DNA from: Parasulfuritortus sp037439465
GTDB lineage: Bacteria; Pseudomonadota; Gammaproteobacteria; Burkholderiales; Thiobacillaceae
Assembly: GCA_037439465.1 (NCBI GenBank)
Contig: JBBIVX010000003.1
Coordinates: forward strand, 90,947-154,946
Direction: 5' to 3'
Length of the DNA stretch: 64,000 bases
Part shown: one piece after another, positions 49,002 through 58,822 of the stretch
How the letters are laid out: the number at the start of each line of letters is the position of its first letter
How positions within the stretch are numbered: the first letter of the stretch is position 1
Notes under the pieces: generated by a model
Database searches by the model: none
Told to the model about the DNA's origin: nothing
What the model saw: the letters and a program-made list of their open reading frames with translations, nothing else
Position numbers and translations under genes: made by a program

Positions 49002-50117
49002 TCAGGCCTTGGTGTCGTAGAGCGTGGCCTGTTCCTGCGCCGCCACCCCATCCGTGACGGCGAATTCGCGCTGGCGCTGGCGCGAGGGGATCAGGCCTGC
49101 GGGGCGATACAGCATCATCAGCACCAGGGCGACGCCGAAGATCAGCATGCGCAGATCGTTGGGGTCCACGGCCACGTGCCCGATTACCGCCCGCTGCCAG
49201 TCGCCGACATGGCGCAACGCCTCGGGCAGAATGGTCAGCAACATGGCGCCGAGGATGACGCCGGGGATATGGCCCATGCCGCCCAGCACGATCATGCACA
49301 GGATCATGATGGACTCCATGAGATTGAAACTCTCCGGGCTGATGAAGCCCTGGAAGGCGGCGAACAGCCCTCCGGCCAGGCCGCCGAACACCGCCCCCAT
49401 GGCAAAGGCCAGGAGCTTGATGTTGCGGGTGTTGATGCCCATGGCGGCGGCCGCCACCTCATCCTCGCGGATGGCAGCCCAGGCCCGGCCGATGCGCGAA
49501 TCCTGAAGACGCAGGGCGACGAAGGTCACAGCCAGGGTGAATGCCAGGAACAGATAGTAGTAAAGGTGCGGTGAGGAGATCGACCCGCCCCAAAGAGGCA
49601 GCGGACTGGCCAGGCTGACGCCGCCGAACGCGATGGGGTCGATCAGGTTGATGCCCTGGGGGCCGTTGGTGATGTTCACCGGGGCGTTCAGGTTGTTGAG
49701 AAAGATGCGAATGATCTCGCCGAAACCGAGCGTGACAATGGCCAGGTAATCGCCCCGCAGCCTGAGCGTCGGCGCTCCAAGCAGCACCCCGAACACCCCG
49801 GCCAGCGCCGCACCCAGCGGCAAGACCGCCCAGAACGGCAGGTGCAGGCCGAAATGGGGGCTGGAAAGCCAGGCGAACAAGTAGGCCCCAAGGGCGTAGA
49901 AGGCGATATAGCCGAGGTCCAGCAGGCCGGCATAACCCACTACAATGTTCAGGCCGATGGCCAAAATGATGTAGAGCAGGGCGAAATCGAGCACCCGCAC
50001 CCAGCTCTTGCCCAGGCCGGCGCCCACCATGAAGGGCAGGGCGAACAACAACAGTGCCAGCAACAGGTAAGTCAGCCGGGGCCGCCGGCGCAGGGCATCA
50101 AGCACGGCCGGCAACAC
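49002..50117 (-). CDS. livM: Branched-chain amino acid ABC transporter permease LivM
   Basis: Membrane subunit of the Liv importer, about 371 residues with 8-10 helices. Hallmarks are LNIVVGYAGLLDLGYIAFYALGAY, LRLRGDYLAIVTLGFGEIIRI and the EAA-like loop GRAWAAIREDEVAAAAMGIN. No ATG starts the frame: GTG 50117, TTG 50114 (best spaced from a GGGGG) or GTG 50105 are possible, each overlapping the end of livH. A C-terminal ~25-residue polar tail (IPSRQRQREFAVTDG...) extends beyond the last helix. Followed after 2 bases by livG. Confidence 0.9.
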   Translation of the reverse strand: MLPAVLDALRRRPRLTYLLLALLLFALPFMVGAGLGKSWVRVLDFALLYIILAIGLNIVVGYAGLLDLGYIAFYALGAYLFAWLSSPHFGLHLPFWAVLPLGAALAGVFGVLLGAPTLRLRGDYLAIVTLGFGEIIRIFLNNLNAPVNITNGPQGINLIDPIAFGGVSLASPLPLWGGSISSPHLYYYLFLAFTLAVTFVALRLQDSRIGRAWAAIREDEVAAAAMGINTRNIKLLAFAMGAVFGGLAGGLFAAFQGFISPESFNLMESIMILCMIVLGGMGHIPGVILGAMLLTILPEALRHVGDWQRAVIGHVAVDPNDLRMLIFGVALVLMMLYRPAGLIPSRQRQREFAVTDGVAAQEQATLYDTKA

Positions 50118-51027
50118 TTTCCCCCAACAGGCCCGAGGGACGCAGCACCAGCACCAGAATGAGCACCATGAAGGCGAATACGTCTTGATAATGGCTGCCA
50201 AGAAAACCCCCGGTCAGCTCGCCGATATAGCCTGCCCCCAGGGCCTCGATGATACCCAGCAAGAGACCGCCCAGCATGGCCCCGGCAATATTGCCGATGC
50301 CACCGAGCACCGCCGCGGAAAACGCCTTTAATCCAAGCAGAAAGCCCATGTAGTAGTGAGCCAGGCCGTAGTATGCGCTCACCATCACACCGGCGACGGC
50401 GGCCAGGGCAGAGCCAATGAGAAAGGTCGCAGAGATGACGGTGTTGACGTTGACACCCATCAGTTCTGCGACCTCGCGCGATTGCGCCGTCGCCCGCATG
50501 GCGCGGCCGAGCCGGGTGCGTTGCACCAGGAGGACCAGGCCGAGCATGATCGCCAACGAAAGGGCGACGATGGCAATTTGCAAATCGGTGATGGTGGCGC
50601 CCAGAATTTCATGATGCCTGCGCGGCAGGATGGCGGGGAAAGACAGGTAACCACGCCCCCAGATCAGCATGGCAGCGTTTTGCAGGATAATGGAGACGCC
50701 GATGGCGGTGATCAGAGGAGCGAGCCGCGGGGCCTGACGCAGCGGCCGGTAGGCCACCCGTTCGATGACATAGCCGAGCCCCATGCAGGCCGGCACTGCC
50801 ACCAGCACACCGGCCAGCAACACCCACATGCCCGGCAGCGCCGGGACGGCGCCGAGCAGGACACCGATAACGCTCAGGGCCACCATGGCGCCGATCATGG
50901 TGACCTCGCCATGGGCGAAGTTGATCAGTTCAAGGATGCCGTAGACCATGGTGTAGCCAAGGGCGACCAGGGCGTAAATGCTGCCCAGCACCAGACCGTT
51001 GACGAGCTGCTGTATGAAGATGTCCAT
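50098..51027 (-). CDS. livH: Branched-chain amino acid ABC transporter permease LivH
   Basis: Membrane subunit pairing with LivM, 309 residues with about eight helices. It starts MDIFIQQLVNGLVLGSIYALVALGYTMVYGILELINFAHGE, an unmistakable LivH N-terminus, and includes the loop GRAMRATAQSREVAELMGVNVN and GLLGIIEALGAGYI. ATG 51027 has no obvious Shine-Dalgarno; the frame also runs back to a TTG at 51063. It is separated from livK by 67 bases that contain a hairpin, and overlaps the start of livM. Confidence 0.93.
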   Translation of the reverse strand: MDIFIQQLVNGLVLGSIYALVALGYTMVYGILELINFAHGEVTMIGAMVALSVIGVLLGAVPALPGMWVLLAGVLVAVPACMGLGYVIERVAYRPLRQAPRLAPLITAIGVSIILQNAAMLIWGRGYLSFPAILPRRHHEILGATITDLQIAIVALSLAIMLGLVLLVQRTRLGRAMRATAQSREVAELMGVNVNTVISATFLIGSALAAVAGVMVSAYYGLAHYYMGFLLGLKAFSAAVLGGIGNIAGAMLGGLLLGIIEALGAGYIGELTGGFLGSHYQDVFAFMVLILVLVLRPSGLLGESVAGRA

Positions 51028-51054
51028 GGCGCCGGCGATCAGGAATCCTGCATC

Positions 51055-51083
51055 GGGAAACAACGCCCTTCCCCTCCAGGGCG
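51055..51083 (-). terminator. Weak hairpin between livK and livH (attenuator-like)
   Basis: On the minus strand CGCCCT (plus 51078-51083) and AGGGCG (plus 51064-51069) form a 6-bp stem with an 8-base loop, followed by TTGTTT. It lies shortly after the livK stop. Such a partial terminator would let the binding protein be made in excess over the membrane and ATPase subunits. Confidence 0.45.
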
Positions 51084-51094
51084 ATGGGAAATCC

Positions 51095-52252
51095 TTACTT
51101 CACCGTTTCCAGGACCGCCCAGGTGCCGTTCCTGGCCTGATAGAGGGTTACCGCCCCGCCGGTGGTATCGCCTTTGGCATCGAAGCGCAAGTGGCCACTC
51201 ACTCCGGCGTGGTCAGTCTTGGGTAATTCGGCGAGCACCTTGGCGGGATCGGACGTATCAGCCCGCTTCATCGCCGCTACCAGCACCTGTACGGCATCGT
51301 AGGCATAGGGCGCATAGACTTGGATCGGACCGTATTTCGCCTCGAATTTTTTCTTGAACTCGGCGCCGCCCGGCATGGCGTCGAGCGGCAGTCCCGGCGA
51401 GGAAGCCACCACGCCCTCGGCATCGACGCCGGCCAGCTTGAGAAAGTTGATGGTCTGCAAGCCGTCGCCGCCGAGCAGCTTGGCGCTCAGTCCCAGCCGC
51501 TTCATCTGCTGTGCCATGGGACCGCCTTGCGGGTCCATGCCGCCAAAGAAGATCAGGTCGGCACCCTTGCCCTTGATGCTGGTCAGAATGGCAGTGAAAT
51601 CCGTGGCCTTGTCGTTGGTGTACTCCCGCGCCACGATGCTAACGCTGTCGCCGGCGGCCTTGACGGCCTTTTCGAACTCGTCCGCCAGGCCCTGGCCGTA
51701 GGCCGTGCGGTCGTCAATGATGGCGATCTTCCTGGCCCCCAATTTGGCCACGGCGTAGTCACCCAAGACTTTACCCTGCTGCGCGTCGTTTGCCATGATC
51801 CGGAAGGCGGTGCGATAGCCCTGATTGGTATAGGCGGTGGCGGTGGCGGACGGTGAAATCTGCGGGATGCCGGCGTCGAAATAGATTTTCGAGGCGGGAA
51901 TGGTGGTACCGGAATTGAGATGGCCGATGACCGCCTTGACACCGGCATCCACCAATTTCTGGGCGACGTTGGTTGCCGTCTTGGGATCGGCCGCGTCATC
52001 TTCGCTGAGCAATTCCAGCTTCACCGCCTTGCCGCCGAGCTTGAGACCCTGGGCATTGATTTCTTCAACCGCCAGGCGAGCGCCATTATCATTGTCCTTG
52101 CCGATGTGCGATTGGGCGCCCGTCAACGGCGCCACGGAGCCGATCCGCACGACTTCGGCGATGGCGGCAGCCTTGTCCTGCTGTCCACAGCCGACCAGAC
52201 AGCTCAGGGCTGCAATAGACAGCGCGGATAAAGCAAAGGTTGTGGTGCGCAT
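51095..52252 (-). CDS. livK: Branched-chain amino acid (or related) substrate-binding lipoprotein
   Basis: Periplasmic-binding-protein family 1 (LivJ/LivK-type) component of the importer, 385 residues. It has a signal peptide with lipobox SCLVGC (Cys about residue 22), so it is probably membrane-tethered, unusual for E. coli LivK but common elsewhere. Family landmarks are VRIGSVAPLTGAQSHIGKDNDNGARLAVEEIN, VIGHLNSGTTIPASKIYFDAGIPQISPSATATAYT and a VYAPYAYDAVQVLVAAM region. It opens the livKHMGF operon. The exact ligand (Leu/Ile/Val, amide, urea) cannot be read from sequence. Confidence 0.9.
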   Translation of the reverse strand: MRTTTFALSALSIAALSCLVGCGQQDKAAAIAEVVRIGSVAPLTGAQSHIGKDNDNGARLAVEEINAQGLKLGGKAVKLELLSEDDAADPKTATNVAQKLVDAGVKAVIGHLNSGTTIPASKIYFDAGIPQISPSATATAYTNQGYRTAFRIMANDAQQGKVLGDYAVAKLGARKIAIIDDRTAYGQGLADEFEKAVKAAGDSVSIVAREYTNDKATDFTAILTSIKGKGADLIFFGGMDPQGGPMAQQMKRLGLSAKLLGGDGLQTINFLKLAGVDAEGVVASSPGLPLDAMPGGAEFKKKFEAKYGPIQVYAPYAYDAVQVLVAAMKRADTSDPAKVLAELPKTDHAGVSGHLRFDAKGDTTGGAVTLYQARNGTWAVLETVK

Positions 52253-52325
52253 GGCATGACCCCCGGCGAAATTAAAACTGGTGATTTATACCATAAGGGG
52301 GCGCGGACGGCAGGCGGTGGCGGAC

Positions 52326-52350
52326 AAAAAAGGCCGGGCAAGCCGGCCTT
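52326..52350 (-). terminator. Rho-independent terminator after the cytochrome c gene
   Basis: AAGGCCGG (52330-52337) and CCGGCCTT (52343-52350) form a perfect 8-bp stem around GCAAG; on the minus strand the adjacent A run (52326-52331) reads as a T tract. It lies 17 bases after the cytochrome gene. Confidence 0.85.
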
Positions 52351-52366
52351 AGCGGGGCAGGACGGG

Positions 52367-52669
52367 TTACAGCGACAGCACCCATTTGGCCAGGATCGCG
52401 GCCTCGGCGGGCTTGACCGCGCCTTGCGGCGGCATCGGTATGGTCCCCCAAACGCCCTTGCCACCCTTCTGGATGACTTGCACAAGGTGCGCTTGTGCCT
52501 TGGCGTCACCCTTATATTTATTGGCGACCGCCTTGAAGGCGGGGCCAACGACCTTTTTGTCGATCTGGTGGCAGCTCAGACAACCCTTGCTCTGGGCCAG
52601 CTTCTGGTCGGCGACGGCCGTACCGGAAAGGGCGAACAGTGCGGCGATGGCGATTAATGCGGTTTTCAT
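52367..52669 (-). CDS. Small class I c-type cytochrome (c551/c552 type)
   Basis: Periplasmic monoheme electron carrier of 100 residues. It has a signal peptide ending in AVA, the heme-binding CLSCH (Cys30, Cys33, His34), and the sixth-ligand Met79 in IPMPPQ. The size, the KGCLSCHQIDKKVVGPAFKAVA stretch and the C-terminal AKWVLSL helix match cytochrome c551/c552, which donates electrons to nitrite reductase or terminal oxidases. AAGGAG lies seven bases before the ATG. It is a stand-alone gene with its own terminator, between trxC and the liv operon. The partner oxidase or reductase is not in the window. Confidence 0.92.
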   Translation of the reverse strand: MKTALIAIAALFALSGTAVADQKLAQSKGCLSCHQIDKKVVGPAFKAVANKYKGDAKAQAHLVQVIQKGGKGVWGTIPMPPQGAVKPAEAAILAKWVLSL

Positions 52670-52830
52670 GAATGGCTCCTTCTATACAAGGTTAAATGGT
52701 CTTGGGATGCAACTCAGCAGGGCATCTTAACGCAAAGCGTAGTCGAAAAGCAGGGTCCGCAATTCTGACTTTTGCACTAGTCGCCCTAAGCAATTTACGC
52801 CGGTACAGGTGCCGCCGCCTTACCCGCCAG

Positions 52831-53283
52831 TCACTGCGAAAAGGCCGCATCGAGCCGTGTCTGTGCCCAGTGCACCAGGTCCGTGGCTCCCATGGCGCCG
52901 GCCTGGCGGGCGACCTCGAGGCCGGCACGGAACAGGACAAGCGTCGGAATGCTGCGGATGCCGTATCGGGCGGCAAGCGCCGGTTCCGCCTCGGTATCCA
53001 CCTTGGCCAAGCGTAATCTCGGTTCCAAAAGTCGTGCCGCGTGTTCGAACTGGGGTGCCATCATTTTGCATGGCCCGCACCAGGGCGCCCAGAAATCCAC
53101 CAGGAGCGGCAAGTCATTGCGCCCGAGGTGGCGGGCAAAAGCCGCCTCATTCAATGCCACCGGGTGAGCGGTGAACAAGCCCTGGTGACACTGGCCGCAG
53201 GCTGGGTTCCGGTCCAGCCTGGCGGCAGGCACGCGGTTGACGGCGAGACAATGTGGACAAACGATATGCAGCGTTGCGTTCAT
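52831..53283 (-). CDS. trxC: Thioredoxin 2 (zinc-ribbon thioredoxin)
   Basis: Cytosolic disulfide reductase with an added zinc ribbon. The 150-residue protein has the N-terminal zinc cysteines CPHC (9, 12) and CGQC (29, 32) and a thioredoxin fold with active site WCGPC (Cys69, Cys72), plus the cis-Pro loop SIPTLVLF. Thioredoxin 2 is usually linked to oxidative or hypochlorite stress. It is flanked by the cytochrome c gene and cbpM; the 161-base gap on the cytochrome side shows nothing clear beyond promoter sequence. Confidence 0.94.
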   Translation of the reverse strand: MNATLHIVCPHCLAVNRVPAARLDRNPACGQCHQGLFTAHPVALNEAAFARHLGRNDLPLLVDFWAPWCGPCKMMAPQFEHAARLLEPRLRLAKVDTEAEPALAARYGIRSIPTLVLFRAGLEVARQAGAMGATDLVHWAQTRLDAAFSQ

Positions 53284-53369
53284 GAGCGTGGCCCCGAGAA
53301 GCGAAGTGTCAGATAAATGGGGGGCATAGCCGTTTAACCAAGGGGCACAGCAAACGTGACGCCATGCCC

Positions 53370-53678
53370 TCAGTGCACATCGGCAGCGGGTATACGGGCG
53401 CGTAATGCATCCATTTCCTCCAGCAGGTCGGCGACCAGCGCGGCGAGTTCCGGCACGGCATCAAAATCCCGCTCGAGTTGACGCATGCGGCGGGCGCGGC
53501 GCAAGGCCGGGCCAGAAAAACGCCAGACACCAGCCACACACTCCGCGTGGGGAAACAGCCCTGCCTCGATATGGGCGAGCAGCCATTGCGGCTCAACGGT
53601 GCAGGCCGCAGCCACCTGTTCAAGGGTGAGCCAGGTGTCGTCCATCAAACTGCCGATCAACACATCTTGCTCGTACAT
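53370..53678 (-). CDS. cbpM: Chaperone modulator CbpM
   Basis: A 102-residue MerR-like helical protein that binds the J-domain of CbpA and inhibits it. Matching features are the WLTLEQVAAACTVEPQWLLAHIEAGLFP helix-turn-helix-like start and a C-terminal charged helix LVADLLEEMDALRARI. Its position 3 bases downstream of cbpA is the family arrangement. Not a DNA-binding regulator in spite of the MerR-like fold, by analogy with E. coli. Confidence 0.88.
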   Translation of the reverse strand: MYEQDVLIGSLMDDTWLTLEQVAAACTVEPQWLLAHIEAGLFPHAECVAGVWRFSGPALRRARRMRQLERDFDAVPELAALVADLLEEMDALRARIPAADVH

Positions 53679-53681
53679 GGC

Positions 53682-54632
53682 TTAATCCCTTTCGCGCGGA
53701 TCGAAGGCGAGCTCCTTGGCCATTTTTTCGTAATACTGCCGTGCCTTGGGGGTGTCAGCAGGCGGCAGCACCACCCGGATGTCGAGCAACAGGTCGCCCG
53801 CCGGTTCGCCCGGTATCCCTTTGCCGCGAACCCGCAACTGACGGCCGCTCTGGGTGCCTTCCGGGATGCGCACCTTGACCGGGCCACTTGGCAAATCCAC
53901 GGCTATGACTGCGCCCAACGCCGCCTCCCACGGCGCCACCGGCATCGCCAGCCGCAAATCGCGGCCGTCGACGCGGAAACGTCCGTGCGGATTGAAATGC
54001 ACTTCCAGCAAGAGATCGCCGGCGGGGCCGCCACCGACCCCTGGCGCCCCCTGGCCGGCCAGGCGGATGATCTGGCCGGCGCGCACACCCTTCGGAATCC
54101 GCACGTTCAGTGTGCGCGTCTCCAACATTACCCGTCCCGCCGCATCGACTTTAGGCACGCGCAGGCTGATCCTGCGGGTGGCGCCGGTGAAGGCATCTTC
54201 TATATCGAGCTGCACCTTGGCGTGATGATCTTCGCCCTGTCCGCGGTAATGACCACCGTGGCGCGGCTGCGCCGCCCGTCCGCCGGCACCAGCGCGGCCA
54301 AAAAGCTGCGCGAAGAAATCGGAAAAGTCGGCCGCCTCATGTGGCGTGAATCCCTGCCCGGAAAATTCGAAGCCGGCGTCCCAGTCCGGTGGTGGCTGAA
54401 AATCCTGGCCCGGACGATAGCCTTGCCCGATTTGGTCATAGGCCGCGCGCTTCTCCGCGTCGGAAAGCACGGCATAGGCCTCGTTGACCTCCTGCATGCG
54501 CCGTTCCGCCTCCTTCTCCTTGGAGACGTCGGGATGGTATTTGCGCGCCAGCTTGCGGAAGGACTTTTTGATGTCCTCCGCCGTGGCCTCGCGCGCCACG
54601 CCAAGTACCGCGTAATAATCCTTGAATTGCAT
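53682..54632 (-). CDS. cbpA: Curved-DNA-binding co-chaperone CbpA (DnaJ family)
   Basis: DnaJ-type co-chaperone that stimulates DnaK and also binds curved DNA. The 316-residue protein has an N-terminal J-domain with the HPD tripeptide at residues 33-35, a Gly/Phe-type linker, no Cys-rich zinc domain, and two C-terminal beta domains (VQLDIEDAFTGATRRISLRVPK and RIPKGVRAGQIIRLAGQGAPG). This layout fits CbpA rather than DnaJ. Followed by cbpM. Induced in stationary phase or phosphate starvation in E. coli; no regulatory site could be placed here. Confidence 0.93.
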   Translation of the reverse strand: MQFKDYYAVLGVAREATAEDIKKSFRKLARKYHPDVSKEKEAERRMQEVNEAYAVLSDAEKRAAYDQIGQGYRPGQDFQPPPDWDAGFEFSGQGFTPHEAADFSDFFAQLFGRAGAGGRAAQPRHGGHYRGQGEDHHAKVQLDIEDAFTGATRRISLRVPKVDAAGRVMLETRTLNVRIPKGVRAGQIIRLAGQGAPGVGGGPAGDLLLEVHFNPHGRFRVDGRDLRLAMPVAPWEAALGAVIAVDLPSGPVKVRIPEGTQSGRQLRVRGKGIPGEPAGDLLLDIRVVLPPADTPKARQYYEKMAKELAFDPRERD

Positions 54633-54693
54633 GAGGTTCCCTTCGAGGCTCCCGGATTTCTTAAGTTATATGTGATAGCGCGCGCCGTGATTT

Positions 54694-55992
54694 TCAATCC
54701 AGCAGTGCAACGGTCACTGCGGCCAGGCGGGCCATTTCCGGCTCCTCGATGACGTAGGGGGGCATGAAATATACGCTTTCGCCTATGGGCCGCAGGAACA
54801 CATCATGGGCCAGGGCGCGGCGGTGAAAGTCGCGGGCAAACCCAGCCTGGGCGTCGGCCACATCGAAGGCCCAGATCATGCCGGTGTGGCGGAAATGGCG
54901 GACACGCGGGTGAGCGCGTACCTCGGCCAGGAGCGCGTCGAAACGAGCGGCCTTGTGCCGGTTGGCCGCGATCACCTGATCCTCGGCGAAGATATCCAAC
55001 ACGGCCAGCGCCGCCCTGCAGGCGAGCGGGTTGCCCGTGTAGGAATGTGAATGCAGGAAACCGCGCGTCGTGGCATCAGCGTAAAAGGCGGCATAGACCT
55101 GATCGGTGGTGAGCACGGCGGATAAGGGCAAATAGCCGCCAGTGATCCCTTTAGACAGACACATGAAATCCGGGCGGATACCGGCCTGCTCGCAGGCGAA
55201 CATCGTCCCGGTGCGGCCGAAGCCGACGGCGATTTCGTCGGCGATGAGGTGAACGCCGTGGCGGTCGCAGGCCTGCCTGGCAAGGGCGAGATAGTCCGGG
55301 TGATACATGGCCATGCCCGCCGCCCCCTGCACCAGCGGCTCCAGGATGAAGGCGGCCGTGGTTGCGGCCTGTGCGGCCAGATAGGCATCGAGTTCGGCCG
55401 CGGCGCGCCGGGCGTAATCCGCCGCCGTTTCGCCCGGCTCTGCCAGCCGCCAATCCGGGCTGGGCACCTGATACGTCGGCCGCAATAACGGCGCATAAGC
55501 CTCCCGGAACACGGCCATATCGGTGACCGACAGCGCCCCCAGGGTCTCACCGTGATAGCCGTTTCTCAGGCTGACGAAACCCGTTTTACCGGGCCGGCCG
55601 ACGTTGCGCCAGTAATGAAAGCTCATCTTCAGCGCAATCTCGGTGGCGCTGGCCCCATCCGAGCCGTAAAAGGCATGTCCCAGCCCGGTCAGCGCCGCCA
55701 GCCGTTCGGACAGCGCCACCACCGGCGCATGCGTGCAGCCGGCGAGCATCACGTGCTCGATCTTGCCGAGCTGATCGATGAGGGCGGCACTGATGCGGAG
55801 GTTGGCATGCCCGAACAGGTTCACCCACCAAGACGAAATGGCGTCAAGGTAGCGCCGGCCGTCGTAATCGATCAGCCAGGGCCCCTCACCGCGGGCAATG
55901 GGCAGTGGCGGCTGCTTCTCCAGCTCTTTCATCTGGGTGCAGGGATGCCACAGCGCACGGCGACTGCGGTCCAGCCAGGCGGCGTTATTCAT
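54694..55992 (-). CDS. bioA: Adenosylmethionine-8-amino-7-oxononanoate aminotransferase
   Basis: PLP enzyme of biotin synthesis that converts KAPA to DAPA with SAM as amino donor. The 432-residue class III aminotransferase has WHPCTQM near the N-terminus (characteristic of BioA), DAISSWWVNLFGHANLRI, FYGSDGASATEIALKM, GYHGETLGALSVTD, HLIADEIAVGFGRTGTMFACE, and the PLP lysine in CLSKGITGGYLPLS. Start ATG 55992 is preferred over the longer frame, which would reach into the groESL promoter. No other bio genes are in the window. It is divergent from groES. Confidence 0.95.
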   Translation of the reverse strand: MNNAAWLDRSRRALWHPCTQMKELEKQPPLPIARGEGPWLIDYDGRRYLDAISSWWVNLFGHANLRISAALIDQLGKIEHVMLAGCTHAPVVALSERLAALTGLGHAFYGSDGASATEIALKMSFHYWRNVGRPGKTGFVSLRNGYHGETLGALSVTDMAVFREAYAPLLRPTYQVPSPDWRLAEPGETAADYARRAAAELDAYLAAQAATTAAFILEPLVQGAAGMAMYHPDYLALARQACDRHGVHLIADEIAVGFGRTGTMFACEQAGIRPDFMCLSKGITGGYLPLSAVLTTDQVYAAFYADATTRGFLHSHSYTGNPLACRAALAVLDIFAEDQVIAANRHKAARFDALLAEVRAHPRVRHFRHTGMIWAFDVADAQAGFARDFHRRALAHDVFLRPIGESVYFMPPYVIEEPEMARLAAVTVALLD

Positions 55993-56012
55993 ACAAACAA
56001 TCTTAGCAGCCT

Positions 56013-56041
56013 CTTGAAATCCCCGGCTGTCATCCCTATCA
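56013..56041 (+). promoter_or_regulatory. Heat-shock (sigma-32-type) promoter of groESL
   Basis: CTTGAAA (56013-56019) followed after 14 bases by CCCTATCA (56034-56041) matches the sigma-32 pattern CTTGAAA-N11-16-CCCCATnT with small deviations. It lies directly upstream of the CIRCE element, as in other betaproteobacterial heat-shock operons. Confidence 0.7.
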
Positions 56042-56042
56042 T

Positions 56043-56069
56043 CTGGCACTCGATGGATGGGAGTGCTAG
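56043..56069 (+). promoter_or_regulatory. CIRCE element (HrcA operator)
   Basis: CTGGCACTC (56043-56051), nine bases, GAGTGCTAG (56061-56069): this is the CIRCE inverted repeat (consensus TTAGCACTC-N9-GAGTGCTAA) with 7-8 conserved bases in each arm. It lies 53 bases upstream of groES and should bind the repressor HrcA, so groESL is under both sigma-32 and HrcA control. Confidence 0.88.
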
Positions 56070-56121
56070 CAGCCCCATCCTTTTTGGCCTTTATCATCGG
56101 ATTAACGTCCAGGAGGAAGCA

Positions 56122-56412
56122 ATGAAGATCCGCCCGTTACATGACCGCGTCATCGTCAAGCGCTTGGAAGAAGAGCGCAAGACGGCTTCCGGTATCGTCA
56201 TTCCCGACACCGCCGCCGAGAAACCCGACCAGGGTGAAGTCATCGCCGTCGGACCCGGCAAGCGCGACGACAGCGGCAAGCTGATCGCCATGGAACTGAA
56301 GGTCGGCGACCGCGTGTTGTTCGGCAAATATGCCGGCCAGACCGTCAAGGTCAAAGGTGACGAGCTTCTGGTCATGCGTGAAGAAGACATCATGGGCGTA
56401 GTGGAAAAGTAA
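56122..56412 (+). CDS. groES: Co-chaperonin GroES
   Basis: Heptameric lid of the GroEL folding chamber. The 96-residue protein starts MKIRPLHDRVIVKRLEEE, has the mobile-loop KTASGIVIPDTAAEKPDQG and the roof-loop/C-terminal VKVKGDELLVMREEDIMGVV. AGGAGG sits 5 bases upstream of ATG 56122. First gene of a two-gene operon with CIRCE and sigma-32 promoter. A perfect hairpin in the 70-base gap to groEL may shape mRNA processing. Confidence 0.97.
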   Translation: MKIRPLHDRVIVKRLEEERKTASGIVIPDTAAEKPDQGEVIAVGPGKRDDSGKLIAMELKVGDRVLFGKYAGQTVKVKGDELLVMREEDIMGVVEK

Positions 56413-56435
56413 TTTTCGCGCCTTAATAAATCCTG

Positions 56436-56457
56436 TATTCCCGCCGTCGCGGGAATA
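56436..56457. repeat. dRS3-like inverted repeat hairpin between groES and groEL
   Basis: TATTCCCGC (56436-56444), CGTC loop, GCGGGAATA (56449-56457): a perfect 9-bp stem with a 4-base loop. The core reads ATTCCC-N8-GGGAAT, the same format as the dRS3 repeat of Neisseria and similar short repeats of other betaproteobacteria. No T-run follows, so it is not a terminator; in the transcript it would form a stable hairpin. Confidence 0.7.
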
Positions 56458-56482
56458 ACGACTCAGATTAGGAGTATCAACA

Positions 56483-58135
<1,653 letters not shown>

Positions 58136-58156
58136 GCCGTCCACATTTGCCAGAGC

Positions 58157-58188
58157 GCCCGTGGGTTTTTCGACCCACGGGCTTTTTT
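58157..58188 (+). terminator. Rho-independent terminator after groEL
   Basis: A perfect 9-bp stem (GCCCGTGGG 58157-58165, CCCACGGGC 58174-58182) with an 8-base loop, followed by six T. Located 21 bases after the groEL stop. Confidence 0.93.
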
Positions 58189-58240
58189 ATGCCAACAACC
58201 GACTGATGCCAGGTGCCCCTCGCTTGGCCGGCGTGCCAGT

Positions 58241-58708
58241 TCAATGGCGGTAGTGGTGCTTGGCCGATGCCTTGCCGGCGTCCTGCCTGGCCAGCGCTTC
58301 CACCGTCACCTTCTGCTCCTTGCCCCCGGTGCCGCGCACGATCAGGGTGATCGGTGTCCTGTCCCCGGCCCGTATCTGACCATTCAGTCCGATCAACATG
58401 ACATGCATGGCACCAGGTCTGAGGCTGACCGTCTCCCCCTTGGGCAGAGCGATTCGAGGCAGGGGTTGCATCACCATCACCCCATTCTCCATGGCCATGC
58501 GGTGCAGCTCCACCTCCTTGGCCACCGGGCTCGCCGCAGACAACAGGGTCATATCGGCATCGGCAGTCAGGTCCATATAAGCCCCCGCCACCTTCTGGCC
58601 CGGCGCGCTAGGTCGCACCCAGACGTTTTCCACCCTGACCGTATCCGCCAAGGACGGCATGGCGGCCAGTGCCAAAGCAAACAACAAATACGTTTTATTG
58701 GCGATCAT
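58241..58708 (-). CDS. PCu(A)C-type periplasmic copper chaperone
   Basis: Delivers Cu(I) to the CuA/CuB sites of cytochrome oxidases or supports copper handling in the periplasm. The 155-residue protein has a signal peptide (MIANKTYLLFALALAAMPSLA) and the PCu(A)C domain with the copper-binding set His69-x-Met71...Met80 region and GAMHVML (His102, Met104), corresponding to the H(M)x10Mx21HxM motif. The C-terminus KHHYRH adds three His. GGAG lies six bases before ATG 58708; ATG 58720 is an alternative. It is flanked by groEL (convergent) and regB (divergent). No cytochrome oxidase gene is in the window. Confidence 0.9.
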   Translation of the reverse strand: MIANKTYLLFALALAAMPSLADTVRVENVWVRPSAPGQKVAGAYMDLTADADMTLLSAASPVAKEVELHRMAMENGVMVMQPLPRIALPKGETVSLRPGAMHVMLIGLNGQIRAGDRTPITLIVRGTGGKEQKVTVEALARQDAGKASAKHHYRH

Positions 58709-58822
58709 GCATGACTCCATTGGGCGTGTAGAGTGAATTAGCGTAACGCGGCCGCGGTTGCCGCGTGATGCGACCAATTGTCGCAGGTACAGACACCTGG
58801 TTGGCGCGGTTAAAATCGGCTC

